A stretch of DNA of 64,000 nt from DASSUW01 sp963740605 (GTDB lineage: Bacteria; Actinomycetota; Thermoleophilia; Solirubrobacterales; Solirubrobacteraceae). Shown here one piece after another: positions 24,769 through 33,388 of this stretch. A program made the position numbers and the translations under genes. The notes below the pieces were generated by a model that worked only from the letters and a program-made list of their open reading frames with translations, had not been told where the DNA came from and ran no database searches. The stretch is taken from assembly GCA_963740605.1 (NCBI GenBank), contig CAVUFC010000018.1, forward strand, positions 62,001-126,000. The letters are read 5' to 3'. Every line of letters begins with the position of its first letter. The first letter of the stretch is position 1.

Positions 24769-26451
24769 GTGGACTCCCCCTCGCTGCTGGAGGAAGGGCG
24801 CGTCGCGCTCGGGCGCGGCGACTGGACCGCCGCGCGGGCGGCGTTCGAGGCGTCGTTCGAACAGGGCGAGACACCCGAGGCGCTGGCGGGACTGGGCGAC
24901 TCGCTCTGGTGGCTCGGCGAGACGGACGGCGCCGTCCGCTGTGCGGAGCGGGCGTATTCCGGCTTCCGGCGCCGGCGGGATGTCGTGTCCGCGACGCTCG
25001 CGGCGGTGGCGCTCTACTTCCACTACCGCGTCAGTCTCGGCAACGCGTCGGCGGCGCACGGCTGGCTCGCTCGGGCAGCACGGTTGGTGGACGAGTTCGG
25101 GCTGATGCCGCTCGAGGGCTGGGTGCTGCTCATGCGCGCGCACGACAGCGGCGATCCGGTCGCGGCGGAGCGTTGGGCACGCGAAGCGGGGGAGCGCGCA
25201 CGCCACTTCGACGATGCCGATCTCGAGCTGTGCGCGGTCAGTCAACTCGGGGTATCGCTCGTCGAGATGGGTCGCCTGGAGGAGGGTGGGTCGCTGCTGG
25301 ATGAAGCGATGGCCGCGTCGCTCGGAGGCGAGTGCGAGAACCTGCGGACCGTCGTCTACGCGAGCTGCAACATGATCAGCGCGTGCAGCCAGGTTGCCGA
25401 GGTCGAGCGGGCGTCGCAATGGATCCACGCGGCCGATGACTTCACCCGCCGCTACGGCAGCCCGCACTTGTACACGACCTGCCGTACCTACTACGGGGGC
25501 ATGCTGTTCGCGACGGGCGATTGGGCCGAGGCTGAACGTCAGCTCACTACGGCACTCGAAGCGGCCAGGAGGGCGGAGCGAGCGCTCTTCGCCGAGGCGC
25601 TCGCGCGGCTCGCGGAGCTGCGGCTCGCCCAGGGACGACTCGCCGAGGCGGAGCGTCTGCTCGCCGGGTTCGAGAGCCATCACGCGACCGCCTGCGCGAC
25701 CGCGGGCGTACGTCTCGCACGCCGCGACGTTGCCGGCGCCGAGGCCGTGATTCGCCGACGTCTGCGCGATATCGAGGAGCAGGTTCGGCCGACGCCATTC
25801 CCGATCGGTGCTGGCTCGTGCCTCGAACTGGCGTCATTGCTCGAGATGCTTGCGCTGGTCGAGCTCGAGCGGGACGCGGACGCGGCCGCTCGCGCGACCG
25901 TCGGCCGGCTCGTCGAACTGGGCGAGCGCGTGGGATGCGAGGCGGTTGTCGGGCGGGCGGCACGGGCGCTCGGTCGCGTCCTCGCGGCGGCGGGCGACGT
26001 CGAAGCGGCCGACACGCTCGAGCGCTCGCTCAGGGTGTTCGGTGGGCTGGAGCTGCCCTTGGAGGCGGCGCGCACGCGTCTCCTGCTGGCCCGGGCGCTG
26101 ACGGATCGGGACGCCGCGGTCCGGGAGGCATTGGCGGCGCTGGAGAGCTTCGAGCAGCTCGGGGCGGGGCGTGATGCCGATGAGGCGGCGGGGTTCCTGC
26201 GCTCGCTTGGCGTCGCGGCGACACGAACCGGACCGAGGGACGTCGGCGTCCTCACCAGACGCGAGCTCGAGGTGCTGGAGCTGCTTGCCGAAGGGCTTTC
26301 AAACCGGGAACTTGCGGAGCGCCTCTTTCTCACTCGCAAGACGGTGGAGCACCACGTACGCAGTGTGCTGCGCAAGCTGGGCCTGCGAAGCCGTGCCGAG
26401 GCGGCGGCGTACGCCGTGCGTCATCTCGGGCGAGACTCCGCCACGATTTAG
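24769..26451 (+). CDS. LuxR-family regulator with TPR domain (no AAA domain)
   Basis: A 560-residue protein. Residues 8-480 are a chain of TPR-like helical pairs (for example EGRVALGRGDWTAARAAFEA, GGMLFATGDWAEAERQLTTA). A LuxR helix-turn-helix occupies about 493-550: LTRRELEVLELLAEGLSNRE, then FLTRKTVEHHVRSVLRKLGL. There is no Walker A motif, so this is the short relative of MalT/LuxR LAL proteins. GTG 24769 is used; GTG 24721 is possible but would cover the promoter-like boxes. The signal is unknown; TPRs probably bind a protein or peptide. Confidence 0.88.
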   Translation: MDSPSLLEEGRVALGRGDWTAARAAFEASFEQGETPEALAGLGDSLWWLGETDGAVRCAERAYSGFRRRRDVVSATLAAVALYFHYRVSLGNASAAHGWLARAARLVDEFGLMPLEGWVLLMRAHDSGDPVAAERWAREAGERARHFDDADLELCAVSQLGVSLVEMGRLEEGGSLLDEAMAASLGGECENLRTVVYASCNMISACSQVAEVERASQWIHAADDFTRRYGSPHLYTTCRTYYGGMLFATGDWAEAERQLTTALEAARRAERALFAEALARLAELRLAQGRLAEAERLLAGFESHHATACATAGVRLARRDVAGAEAVIRRRLRDIEEQVRPTPFPIGAGSCLELASLLEMLALVELERDADAAARATVGRLVELGERVGCEAVVGRAARALGRVLAAAGDVEAADTLERSLRVFGGLELPLEAARTRLLLARALTDRDAAVREALAALESFEQLGAGRDADEAAGFLRSLGVAATRTGPRDVGVLTRRELEVLELLAEGLSNRELAERLFLTRKTVEHHVRSVLRKLGLRSRAEAAAYAVRHLGRDSATI

Positions 26452-26639
26452 GGGTTCTGCCCGATGCTCAGGGCTGCTCAGCGCGTCATGGTGCTCGCAT
26501 GTCCGAGCGCGCCGTGACCGACACCGCCATGGGAATGCATCGAGGCTGGGGCGACCGGCTCCAGCCGATAGGCATCCCGCGACACTCGCCGATCGTTGCC
26601 GCCCTCGCCGACGAGCCGATGCTGGCTGAACTCAAGCGC

Positions 26640-27137
26640 CGCGCCCGGGCGATGGGGGCGGCAGGCGCTGGCCGCCGAGGCCGGCGTCGACATCGATTGG
26701 GTCGAAGGCGATGCCGAGGCCCTGCCGTTCGCAGACGAGTGCTTCGACGTCGTCGTCTCGACGCTCGGGGCGATGTTCGCGCCCCGTCACAGCGTTGTTG
26801 CGCGCGAGCTCGGGCGCGTGCTTCGGCCCGGTGGGCGACTGGCCGTGTGCAGCTGGGCGCAGGACAGCGTCCTGGCGCGAGTCCTGCAGACGATCGCCGC
26901 ATATCTCCCGCCGCCCCCGGGGTTCGCGCGGCCGCCGTGGCTGTGGGGCTCGGAGGAGCACGTCCGCTCGCTCTTCGCCGGCACGGGGATCGAACTCGAG
27001 TTCGAGCGAGGCATGGCGAGCTTCCCCGCATTCGGATCGGCCGAGGAGGACGTGGGGATGTCGTCGCGTCCGAGTACTTGCTCGCGCTCGGTCGCAAGAA
27101 CGGCCCTACTCGCTCATCGACGACGGGAGGAACCTGA
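26640..27137 (+). pseudogene. Decayed class I SAM-dependent methyltransferase
   Basis: From about 26659 one frame reads AAEAGVDIDWVEGDAEALPF followed by ARELGRVLRPGGRLAVCSWA and AAYLPPPPGF, the middle of a class I methyltransferase. The N-terminal SAM-binding GxGxG strand is missing. At about 27050 (FGSAEED) the frame breaks; the next frame resumes with VVASEYLLALGRK, the usual C-terminus, after loss of about 50 codons. The final TGA overlaps the ATG of the next gene (TGATG), as expected if it was once a coupled gene. No function is likely. Confidence 0.75.
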
Positions 27138-28522
27138 TGTCTGCCGCCCTCCAAGCGGTCGAGCCCCTGCGTGACGGCGTTCGAGGCGAGGTGATCGAAC
27201 GCGGACAGCCGGGCTATGACACTGCCCGCACGCTCTACAACGCGATGATCGACAAGCGTCCTGCGGTGATCGTGCGCTGTCGCGATGCAGGCGACGTGAT
27301 CGCCGCCTTAGGGTTTGCCCGCCGCGAACGGCTGGCGGTTGCAGTGCGGGGCGGCGGCCACAGTATTGCCGGGCTTGCCAGCATCGACGACGGACTGGTG
27401 ATCGACCTTTCGCCGATGCGCGGGATCCGCGTCGATCCTCACACCCGTGTCGCGACGGTTCAAGGCGGCGCGACGCTGGCCGACCTGGACCACGCCACGC
27501 ATGCCTTCGGACTGGCCACGCCGACGGGGGTCGCCTCGACGACCGGTGTGGGCGGGCTCACGCTCGGAGGCGGTCATGGGTACCTGACCCGCAAGTACGG
27601 CCTGACGATCGACAACCTCGTCTCGGCGGACGTGGTGCTTGCCGACGGCAGTTTCGTCACAGCCGCCGAGGACGGCGACGCGGATCTCTTCTGGGCGCTG
27701 CGCGGCGGCGGGGGCAACTTCGGCGTCGTCACCTCGTTCACCTTCCGGCTCCACCCGGTCTCGACGGTCGTCGGGGGGCCGACGCTGTGGCCTCTCGAGG
27801 CCGCAGACGACGTCCTCCGCTGGTACCGGGGGTTCCAGCTGGCCGCGGAGGAAGACGTCTACGGGTTCTTCGCCTTTCTCACCGTGCCCCCCGGGCCGCC
27901 GTTTCCCGAGGAGCTCCATCTGCGCAAGATGTGCGCGGTCGTCTGGTGCTGCAGCGGGCCGGCAGACCAAGCCGACCGGATGCTCCGTGCGGCCGTGCAC
28001 GAACCCGCGCCGCCGGCGCTCCACGCCGCACAGGAGCTCCCGTACCCCGCGCTCCAGCACACGTTCGACGAACTGATCCCGCCCGGACTGCAGTGGTATT
28101 GGCGCGGCGACTTCGTCCAGGAGATATCGGACGATGCGATCGGACGGCACCGCGAGTTCGCCGAGCGGATGCCGACGATGCTCTCGGCGATGCACCTATA
28201 CCCCGTAGACGGCGCGCCCCAGCGCGTGGGCCGCCACGAGACGGCGTTCAGCTACCGCGACGCGAACTGGTCGATGGTGATCGGCGGAGTGGACCCCGAG
28301 CCTGCGAACACGGACGCGATCAGCGCGTGGGCGGTCGACTACTGGGAGGCGCTGCATCCGTACTCGATGGGCGGCGCCTACGTCAATTTTCTGATGGACG
28401 AGAGCCAGGGGCGCGTGCACGCCACCTATCGCGACAACTACGACCGCCTCGCCCGGATCAAGGCACGCTACGACCCGGACAACGTCTTTCGCGTGAATCA
28501 GAACATCCGTCCGTCACGCTGA
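27137..28522 (+). CDS. FAD-linked oxidoreductase, berberine-bridge-enzyme (BBE) type
   Basis: A 461-residue flavoprotein with a good ribosome site (GGGAGG). PCMH-type FAD-binding domain at about 38-215: VRGGGHSIAG with His75, the usual covalent FAD site, then GLTLGGGHGYLTRKYGLT. The second covalent site (Cys in a GVCPTVG-like loop) is replaced by GVASTTG, so flavin is held by one bond at most. The C-terminal BBE segment ends RYDPDNVFRVNQNI. Members oxidise sugars, alcohols or secondary metabolites with oxygen. The substrate is unknown; a decayed methyltransferase preceded it in the same operon. Confidence 0.88.
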   Translation: MSAALQAVEPLRDGVRGEVIERGQPGYDTARTLYNAMIDKRPAVIVRCRDAGDVIAALGFARRERLAVAVRGGGHSIAGLASIDDGLVIDLSPMRGIRVDPHTRVATVQGGATLADLDHATHAFGLATPTGVASTTGVGGLTLGGGHGYLTRKYGLTIDNLVSADVVLADGSFVTAAEDGDADLFWALRGGGGNFGVVTSFTFRLHPVSTVVGGPTLWPLEAADDVLRWYRGFQLAAEEDVYGFFAFLTVPPGPPFPEELHLRKMCAVVWCCSGPADQADRMLRAAVHEPAPPALHAAQELPYPALQHTFDELIPPGLQWYWRGDFVQEISDDAIGRHREFAERMPTMLSAMHLYPVDGAPQRVGRHETAFSYRDANWSMVIGGVDPEPANTDAISAWAVDYWEALHPYSMGGAYVNFLMDESQGRVHATYRDNYDRLARIKARYDPDNVFRVNQNIRPSR

Positions 28523-28546
28523 CGCGGCGGGCCGCCCGATGACGTA

Positions 28547-29170
28547 TCAGCGTGCGCTGAGCAGCGCGCGCAGCGCCTCAATTGCGGCGGCGATGTCGAG
28601 CTCAGGGTCGAGCAGCGCGTGCAGGAGCAGGCCGTCGCCCGCGGCTCCGAGCAGGGTGGCGAGTGCTTCGGGGGGCGCGCCGTCGAAGGCGGCTCCGCGC
28701 TGTTGGTCGGAGCGAACGGCCTCGACCATGAGGCCACGGTAGGCGGCGAGCATGGTGCCCATCCGCTCGCGCAGTTGGGGATCGCGGTCGGCCTCGCGCA
28801 TCGCCTCGATCATCAGCCGCGAGAGCACGGGATCGATGGCTTCGGGGTCGCCGACCTCCGCCGCGATCAGCCCGATCAGGTCGTCGACCGTCGTCAGGGC
28901 TTCGAATCGCCCGAGCGGGATCGCCTGCTGGAACGCGTGGAGCGCAGCCTCCGCGAGCAATTCCTGCTTGCCCCGGAAGTGGTAGCTGACCGAGCCGTGG
29001 GGGAGCGCGGCGCGCTCGGCGATCGCGCGTGTGGTGACGCGGCCCCAGCCGAGCTCGGCAATCAGCTCGGCGGCGGCCGCCATGAGCCGCTCGCGCGTCG
29101 GTGCCGACGCCGGGCCGCGAGCACCTTCGGTACGACTTGTTCGTTCGGACTGTCCAGATGAACTGGCCAT
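28547..29170 (-). CDS. TetR-family repressor of the adjacent ABC exporter
   Basis: A 207-residue regulator. The helix-turn-helix (about 24-70) reads AAAELIAELGWGRVTTRAIAERAALPHGSVSYHFRGK. The C-terminal ligand domain ends with DPELDIAAAIEALRALL. It is divergent from the DrrAB-like genes with only 30 bases between the two start codons, and a palindrome sits in the centre. The usual logic is that the exporter substrate releases the repressor; both promoters would be controlled at once. The ligand is unknown. Confidence 0.9.
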   Translation of the reverse strand: MASSSGQSERTSRTEGARGPASAPTRERLMAAAAELIAELGWGRVTTRAIAERAALPHGSVSYHFRGKQELLAEAALHAFQQAIPLGRFEALTTVDDLIGLIAAEVGDPEAIDPVLSRLMIEAMREADRDPQLRERMGTMLAAYRGLMVEAVRSDQQRGAAFDGAPPEALATLLGAAGDGLLLHALLDPELDIAAAIEALRALLSAR

Positions 29171-29177
29171 ACGGACA

Positions 29178-29193
29178 ACTCTAGTGCTAAAGT
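29178..29193. promoter_or_regulatory. Overlapping divergent promoters and TetR operator candidate
   Basis: ACTCTAG-TG-CTAAAGT is an inverted repeat with six of seven positions matching. Its arms are also the two -10 boxes: TAAAGT (29188-29193) seven bases before the ABC start at 29201, and TAGAGT on the minus strand (29183-29178) seven bases before the TetR start at 29170. Both messages would be leaderless. One dimer could block both. Confidence 0.6.
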
Positions 29194-29200
29194 CGGACGC

Positions 29201-30217
29201 ATGGTCGTGACAGCGCCACGAACGAGCGGAGATCTCGCCGTGGAGGCCGCCGGTCTCACCAAGGCCTTCGGGGCGTCACGAGCGCTCAACGGGGTCGACC
29301 TCACGATTCCGCGTGGAATCGTCTACGGCGTGCTCGGCCCTAACGGGGCGGGCAAGACGACGACGATCCGGATCCTCGCCACGCTGCTGCGAGCCGACGC
29401 CGGGACAGCCCGCGTGCTCGGCCACGACGTGGTCTGCGATGCGGCCGCGGTGCGGCGGGAGATCAGCCTCACGGCGCAGTTTGCGTCCGTCGACGAGGAC
29501 CTCACCGCTCTGGAGAACCTCGTGCTGCTCGGCCGGCTTCTCGGTCATTCGCGCAAGCAGGCCAAGGCGCGCGCGCGGGAGTTGCTTGCGGCCTTCGACC
29601 TCGCCGATGCGGCGGGCCGTCAGGTCCTCCAGTTCTCGGGCGGGATGCGCCGCCGGCTCGACATTGCGGCGAGCATCATCGTCACGCCCGATCTGCTGTT
29701 CCTCGACGAGCCGACAACCGGCCTGGACCCGCGCAGCCGCCACCACGTCTGGGAGATCGTGCGCGCGATCGTCGCGCACGGCACGACGGTCGTGCTCACG
29801 ACGCAGTATCTCGACGAGGCCGATCGGCTGGCCGACCGGATCGCCGTGATCGATCACGGCCGCGTCATCGCCGAGGGCACTCGCGGCGACCTCAAGGCCT
29901 CGGTGGGTGCCGGCGGCGTCCGCGTACGGCTGCTCGATCCGACCCAGCGCGAGCGGGCCGAGCGGGTGCTGTCGGCCGTGCTCGGCGTGCCGGTGCAAAG
30001 CGAGCGAGACCCGGCCGTGCTCGCGGCGAGGCTCCCGGCCCAGAACGGCGGTGGCGAGACGGCCGAGCGGGTGGCCCGCGCGCTCGGTGAGCTCGTTCAC
30101 TCGGGCGTCGGCGTCAGCGACTTCGCGCTCGGCCAGCCGAGCCTCGACGAGGTGTTCCTCGCGCTGACCGGAAACCGGGTCGAGCCTGGGACATCTGACG
30201 AGCAGGTGATCGCATGA
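29201..30217 (+). CDS. ABC exporter ATP-binding protein, DrrA-like
   Basis: A 338-residue ATPase. Walker A GPNGAGKTTT (about residues 46-55), Q loop LTAQFASVDEDLT, signature variant FSGGMRRRLDIA, Walker B LLFLDEPTTGLDP and H loop VLTTQYLDEAD. The C-terminal extension (about 225-330) ends with PSLDEVFLALTGNR, characteristic of daunorubicin-resistance DrrA proteins. It energises the permease encoded next with an ATGA overlap. The substrate could be a drug-like metabolite; the TetR repressor next door supports inducible export. Confidence 0.92.
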   Translation: MVVTAPRTSGDLAVEAAGLTKAFGASRALNGVDLTIPRGIVYGVLGPNGAGKTTTIRILATLLRADAGTARVLGHDVVCDAAAVRREISLTAQFASVDEDLTALENLVLLGRLLGHSRKQAKARARELLAAFDLADAAGRQVLQFSGGMRRRLDIAASIIVTPDLLFLDEPTTGLDPRSRHHVWEIVRAIVAHGTTVVLTTQYLDEADRLADRIAVIDHGRVIAEGTRGDLKASVGAGGVRVRLLDPTQRERAERVLSAVLGVPVQSERDPAVLAARLPAQNGGGETAERVARALGELVHSGVGVSDFALGQPSLDEVFLALTGNRVEPGTSDEQVIA

Positions 30218-31014
30218 CCGACAACCCCGCGTTGTCCACGCAGCCGCGGCCGGCGCCGGCCGGGCCGCTGCGAGCGTCGCTGGCCTTCGGCTGGCGCTCG
30301 CTGCTGAAGATCAAGCACGTGCCCGAGCAGCTCGGCGACGTCCTCGGGATCCCGATCCTGTTCACGCTGATGTTCACGTACCTGTTCGGCGGGGCGCTGG
30401 CGGGATCCCCGGGCGACTACCTGCAATTCCTGCTCCCCGGCACGCTCGCGCTGGCCGTCGTGTTCGTCACCGTCTACACCGGCGTCACGCTCAACCGTGA
30501 CCTGGCGACTGGAGCGTTCGATCGGTTCCGCTCGCTGCCCGTCTGGCGGCCCGCGCCGATCGTCGGCGCCCTCATCGGCGACACCGGCCGCTACCTACTG
30601 GCGGCCGGCCTCGTCATCGCCCTCGGGCTGATCATGGGCTACCACGCCGCCGGCGGCGCGCTCGGCGTCACCGCCGCCGTCGCGCTCGTCATCGTGTTCT
30701 CGGTCTCGCTCTCGTGGGCCTGGACCGCGCTCGGGCTCGTGCTGCGCACGCCGAACGCCGTCATGAGCGTCGGCTTCGTGATCCTGTTCCCGATCATGTT
30801 CCTGAGCAACATCTTCGTCGACCCCGCCACGATGCCCGCCGGGCTGCGCGCCTTCGCCGACGCCAACCCGATCAGTCACCTCGTGATCGCGACCCGCGGA
30901 CTGATGAACGGCACCGCAACGGCCGGGCAACTGCTGTGGGTGCTGGCCGCGTCTGTGCTGCTCACCGCGGTCTTCGCACCGCTCACGACGTGGCTGTATC
31001 GGCGCCGGGGGTAG
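30214..31014 (+). CDS. ABC-2-type permease, DrrB-like
   Basis: A 266-residue membrane protein with six hydrophobic helices. It begins with a soluble N-terminus that includes FGWRSLLKIKHVPEQL, typical of DrrB, then EQLGDVLGIPILFTLMFTYL and YLQFLLPGTLALAVVF, and the conserved FPIMFLSNIFVDPATMP near the end, followed by NPISHLV. Two copies would pair with two DrrA-like subunits. Coupled to the ATPase gene by ATGA. Confidence 0.92.
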   Translation: MTDNPALSTQPRPAPAGPLRASLAFGWRSLLKIKHVPEQLGDVLGIPILFTLMFTYLFGGALAGSPGDYLQFLLPGTLALAVVFVTVYTGVTLNRDLATGAFDRFRSLPVWRPAPIVGALIGDTGRYLLAAGLVIALGLIMGYHAAGGALGVTAAVALVIVFSVSLSWAWTALGLVLRTPNAVMSVGFVILFPIMFLSNIFVDPATMPAGLRAFADANPISHLVIATRGLMNGTATAGQLLWVLAASVLLTAVFAPLTTWLYRRRG

Positions 31015-31390
31015 CCGCAACGCTGCCGCCCTGCCGCCGGCGAGATCGGTGACATCGGCGGTCGGAGACCCGCTGCGTCGACCACGATCTCATTGCACGA
31101 ACGAAGCTGCGCGGTGGGCAGTCCGAGGGGCGCCCGCCCCGCGCACTGGGAAAGCGCGGAGCGGGCTGTGGCGTGCGGGACACGGGGGAGGCGATGTATG
31201 CCCCGCGTGAGCCATCAGCTTGGAGATGACCGGCGCCGCAGGCCGGCGACCCGGCGCTGTCAGCCGCCAGACGGCCGCGGTGCAACTGCTCGTCGAACGA
31301 ACGCCCCCGCGCATCGTCACTCGTCAGACGATCGACTGGCGTGGCGGCGTGGCGACAGGCATGCTCGCTGGCGTGAGAACCATGGCCGCC

Positions 31391-31434
31391 GCGTGTGGTG
31401 CGGCGGTGTTCCCGCGTGTGGTGCGGCGGTGTTC
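31391..31434. repeat. Two-copy tandem repeat
   Basis: The 21-base unit starting GCGTGTGGTGCGGCGGTGTT occurs at 31391-31411 and again, identical, at 31414-31434, a period of 23 bases. Confidence 0.8.
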
Positions 31435-31543
31435 GGTGGACAGCGCGCGTAACCGGCGATTGTCGGCCCAGTCCGGCGACCGTCGGCAGACGTGCGCAGG
31501 ACGGCGTAACCGTCGCGGGGCGCGATGGGACCCAGGCATATTT

Positions 31544-31566
31544 GGGCCCGGCGCAAGGCCGGGCCC
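31544..31566. terminator. Strong GC hairpin, possible terminator or structured RNA
   Basis: GGGCCCGGC and GCCGGGCCC form a perfect nine-base stem with a five-base loop (GCAAG), preceded by ATATTT. It lies 530 bases after the permease and 200 before the HD-GYP gene. The function is open. Confidence 0.35.
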
Positions 31567-31764
31567 CGAGTCGACGCGGCGGATCGCCAGCCCGCGGACG
31601 TGTTGCCGGGGGACGAAGCCGCAGTTGCCACGCGCCCCCGCCGCCCGGCTCCTCGGAATCCTTTCCCTTCCTCCGGCCGTCCGGCGGGTTGAGCGCGCTC
31701 ATGGTCTTCAACACGGCCGCTCCCCCGGCGATGTCGTCATTGCGCCGACGAAACGAGTAGCCGC

Positions 31765-33348
31765 GTGACTGTTCAGGACGACCATGTACGCGCCGCCGAA
31801 GTGATCGGGGCCGTGTGCTTGGCGACCGATCTGGGCATGGGCTTTCCGTTCGAGCACGGGCTGGAGGGCACGCTCGCGGCCATGCGTCTCGGTGAGCGCG
31901 TCGGCATCGACGCGGAGACCGCGTCGCAGCTTTATTACAGCTCTTTGCTGACGTATGCCGGCTGCACCGCCGACGGTGAGATCGCGGCGACCATCTTCGG
32001 CGGCGACCTCGGCACTCATCTCGTTCCGGTCCTGCACGGCTCCTCGCGCGAGACCCTCGTCGGGGTGATGCGTGCTCTTCCCCCACCAGGGAACACGGGT
32101 CCAAGGCGCGCGATCGAGATCGCGCGTCGGCTGCCCAGGGCGGCGCGTGCGACTCGACCCCACCTGGCCGCACAGTGCGACGCGGCGCAGATGCTGGCGA
32201 GACGCCTCGGTCTACCGGAGCCCGTCGCGGAGCTCTTCGCGTATCTGACCGAGCGCTGGGATGGTCGAGGGAGGCTGCAGCGGGCGGCCGGCGAGGACAT
32301 CCCGATCGCGATACGGATCGCTCACGTGGCCCGCGATGCTGCGTACCACCGACTACTCGGCGGCATCGAGCAGGCGATACGCGTCGTGCGCGAGCGTGCT
32401 GGGCACGCGTTCGATCCCGCGATCGCCGAGGCGCTCGCCCGGGACGCGGCGGAGATTCTCGCCTTCGATCCCGGGACCTCCGCATGGGAGCCGACGCTCG
32501 CCTGCGAGCCCGGGCCGCGACTCACGCTCGCCGGCACGGCGATCGACGCCGCCTTGGCCGCGATGGGTGACTTCGCCGACCTGATCTCGCCGTACTTGGC
32601 CGGCCACTCGCGCGGTGTCGCCCGGCTGGCCGAGGCCGCCGCGCGGCTATGCGGCGTGGACGCTGCGGGCGTCGTCGCGATCCGGCGCGCGGCGCTGGTC
32701 CATGACGTCGGTCGCGTTGCGGTGGGAGCCCGGACGTGGCAGCAGCCGGGGCCTCTCAGCGCCGACGAGTGGGAGCGGGTGCGCCTGCACCCGTACCAGA
32801 CCGAGCGCGTCCTTTCGCGATCAGCGTTCCTCGCCGCGCTGGCGCCGGTCGCGGGAGCGCACCACGAGCGTCTCGACGGCTCCGGCTACCACCGCGGGTC
32901 GCGGGGTGCGGACCTGCCCATGCCGGCCAGGGTGGTGGCTGCCGCGGATGCCTACCACGCAATGACCGAGCCGCGGCCGCACCGGCCGGCCTGCTCCCGA
33001 GGACAAGCGGCCGAGCGCCTTGCCGACGGCGCGAGCGCAGGCCGCTTCGACCCGGTCGCGGCGACTGCGGTGATCGAGGCCGCCGGCCAGGTGCCGCCGC
33101 GCGTTCAGCGCGTGGCCGGCCTGACCGAGCGCGAGGTGCAAGTCGTCGGCTTGCTGGCCCGAGGGCTGCAAACCAAGCAAGTCGCCCGCGCGCTCGGGAT
33201 CTCGGTCAAGACCGCGGACCGCCACGTCCAGAACGCCTACGGCAAGATCGGCGCCTCGACGCGTGCCGCGGCAACGCTGTTCGCGATGGAGCACGGCATC
33301 GTCGCGTGGGGAGAACTCCCGATGGCGCGCCGTCCGGTGCGCTCCTAG
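31765..33348 (+). CDS. HD-GYP-domain protein with C-terminal LuxR helix-turn-helix
   Basis: A 527-residue protein from GTG 31765. An N-terminal helical domain (about 1-250) is followed by an HD-GYP domain: YLAGHSRGVARLAEAAARL, then LVHDVGRVAVG (HD pair), HPYQTERVL, and HHERLDGSGYHRG, where the third residue of GYP is His. HD-GYP proteins usually hydrolyse cyclic di-GMP. A LuxR domain closes the protein (about 450-505): LTEREVQVVGLLARGLQTKQ then SVKTADRHVQNAYGKIG. A direct link from nucleotide turnover to DNA binding would be unusual, though such fusions recur in actinobacteria. Catalysis is not proven. Confidence 0.88.
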   Translation: MTVQDDHVRAAEVIGAVCLATDLGMGFPFEHGLEGTLAAMRLGERVGIDAETASQLYYSSLLTYAGCTADGEIAATIFGGDLGTHLVPVLHGSSRETLVGVMRALPPPGNTGPRRAIEIARRLPRAARATRPHLAAQCDAAQMLARRLGLPEPVAELFAYLTERWDGRGRLQRAAGEDIPIAIRIAHVARDAAYHRLLGGIEQAIRVVRERAGHAFDPAIAEALARDAAEILAFDPGTSAWEPTLACEPGPRLTLAGTAIDAALAAMGDFADLISPYLAGHSRGVARLAEAAARLCGVDAAGVVAIRRAALVHDVGRVAVGARTWQQPGPLSADEWERVRLHPYQTERVLSRSAFLAALAPVAGAHHERLDGSGYHRGSRGADLPMPARVVAAADAYHAMTEPRPHRPACSRGQAAERLADGASAGRFDPVAATAVIEAAGQVPPRVQRVAGLTEREVQVVGLLARGLQTKQVARALGISVKTADRHVQNAYGKIGASTRAAATLFAMEHGIVAWGELPMARRPVRS

Positions 33349-33388
33349 CGTCCCCCCGCAGCATGTCACCGCTCGCGAAGGAGACACG

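Larger units (their letters stand above)
31015..31764. other. 750-base region without a supported gene
   Basis: Several open frames exist but all are Arg/Ser/Pro-rich with no recognisable domain, start signal or partner. The stretch contains a tandem repeat (31391-31434), a strong hairpin (31544-31566), and GTCAG-type half motifs at 31256 and 31325. It may be a decayed gene or a regulatory or structural region. Confidence 0.5.

Noticed and set aside
30983..32485. 500-codon open frame on the minus strand through the gene-free gap and the HD-GYP gene
   Set aside because: Arg/Ser/Pro-rich, no domain, antisense to a clear gene; a GC-driven open frame.
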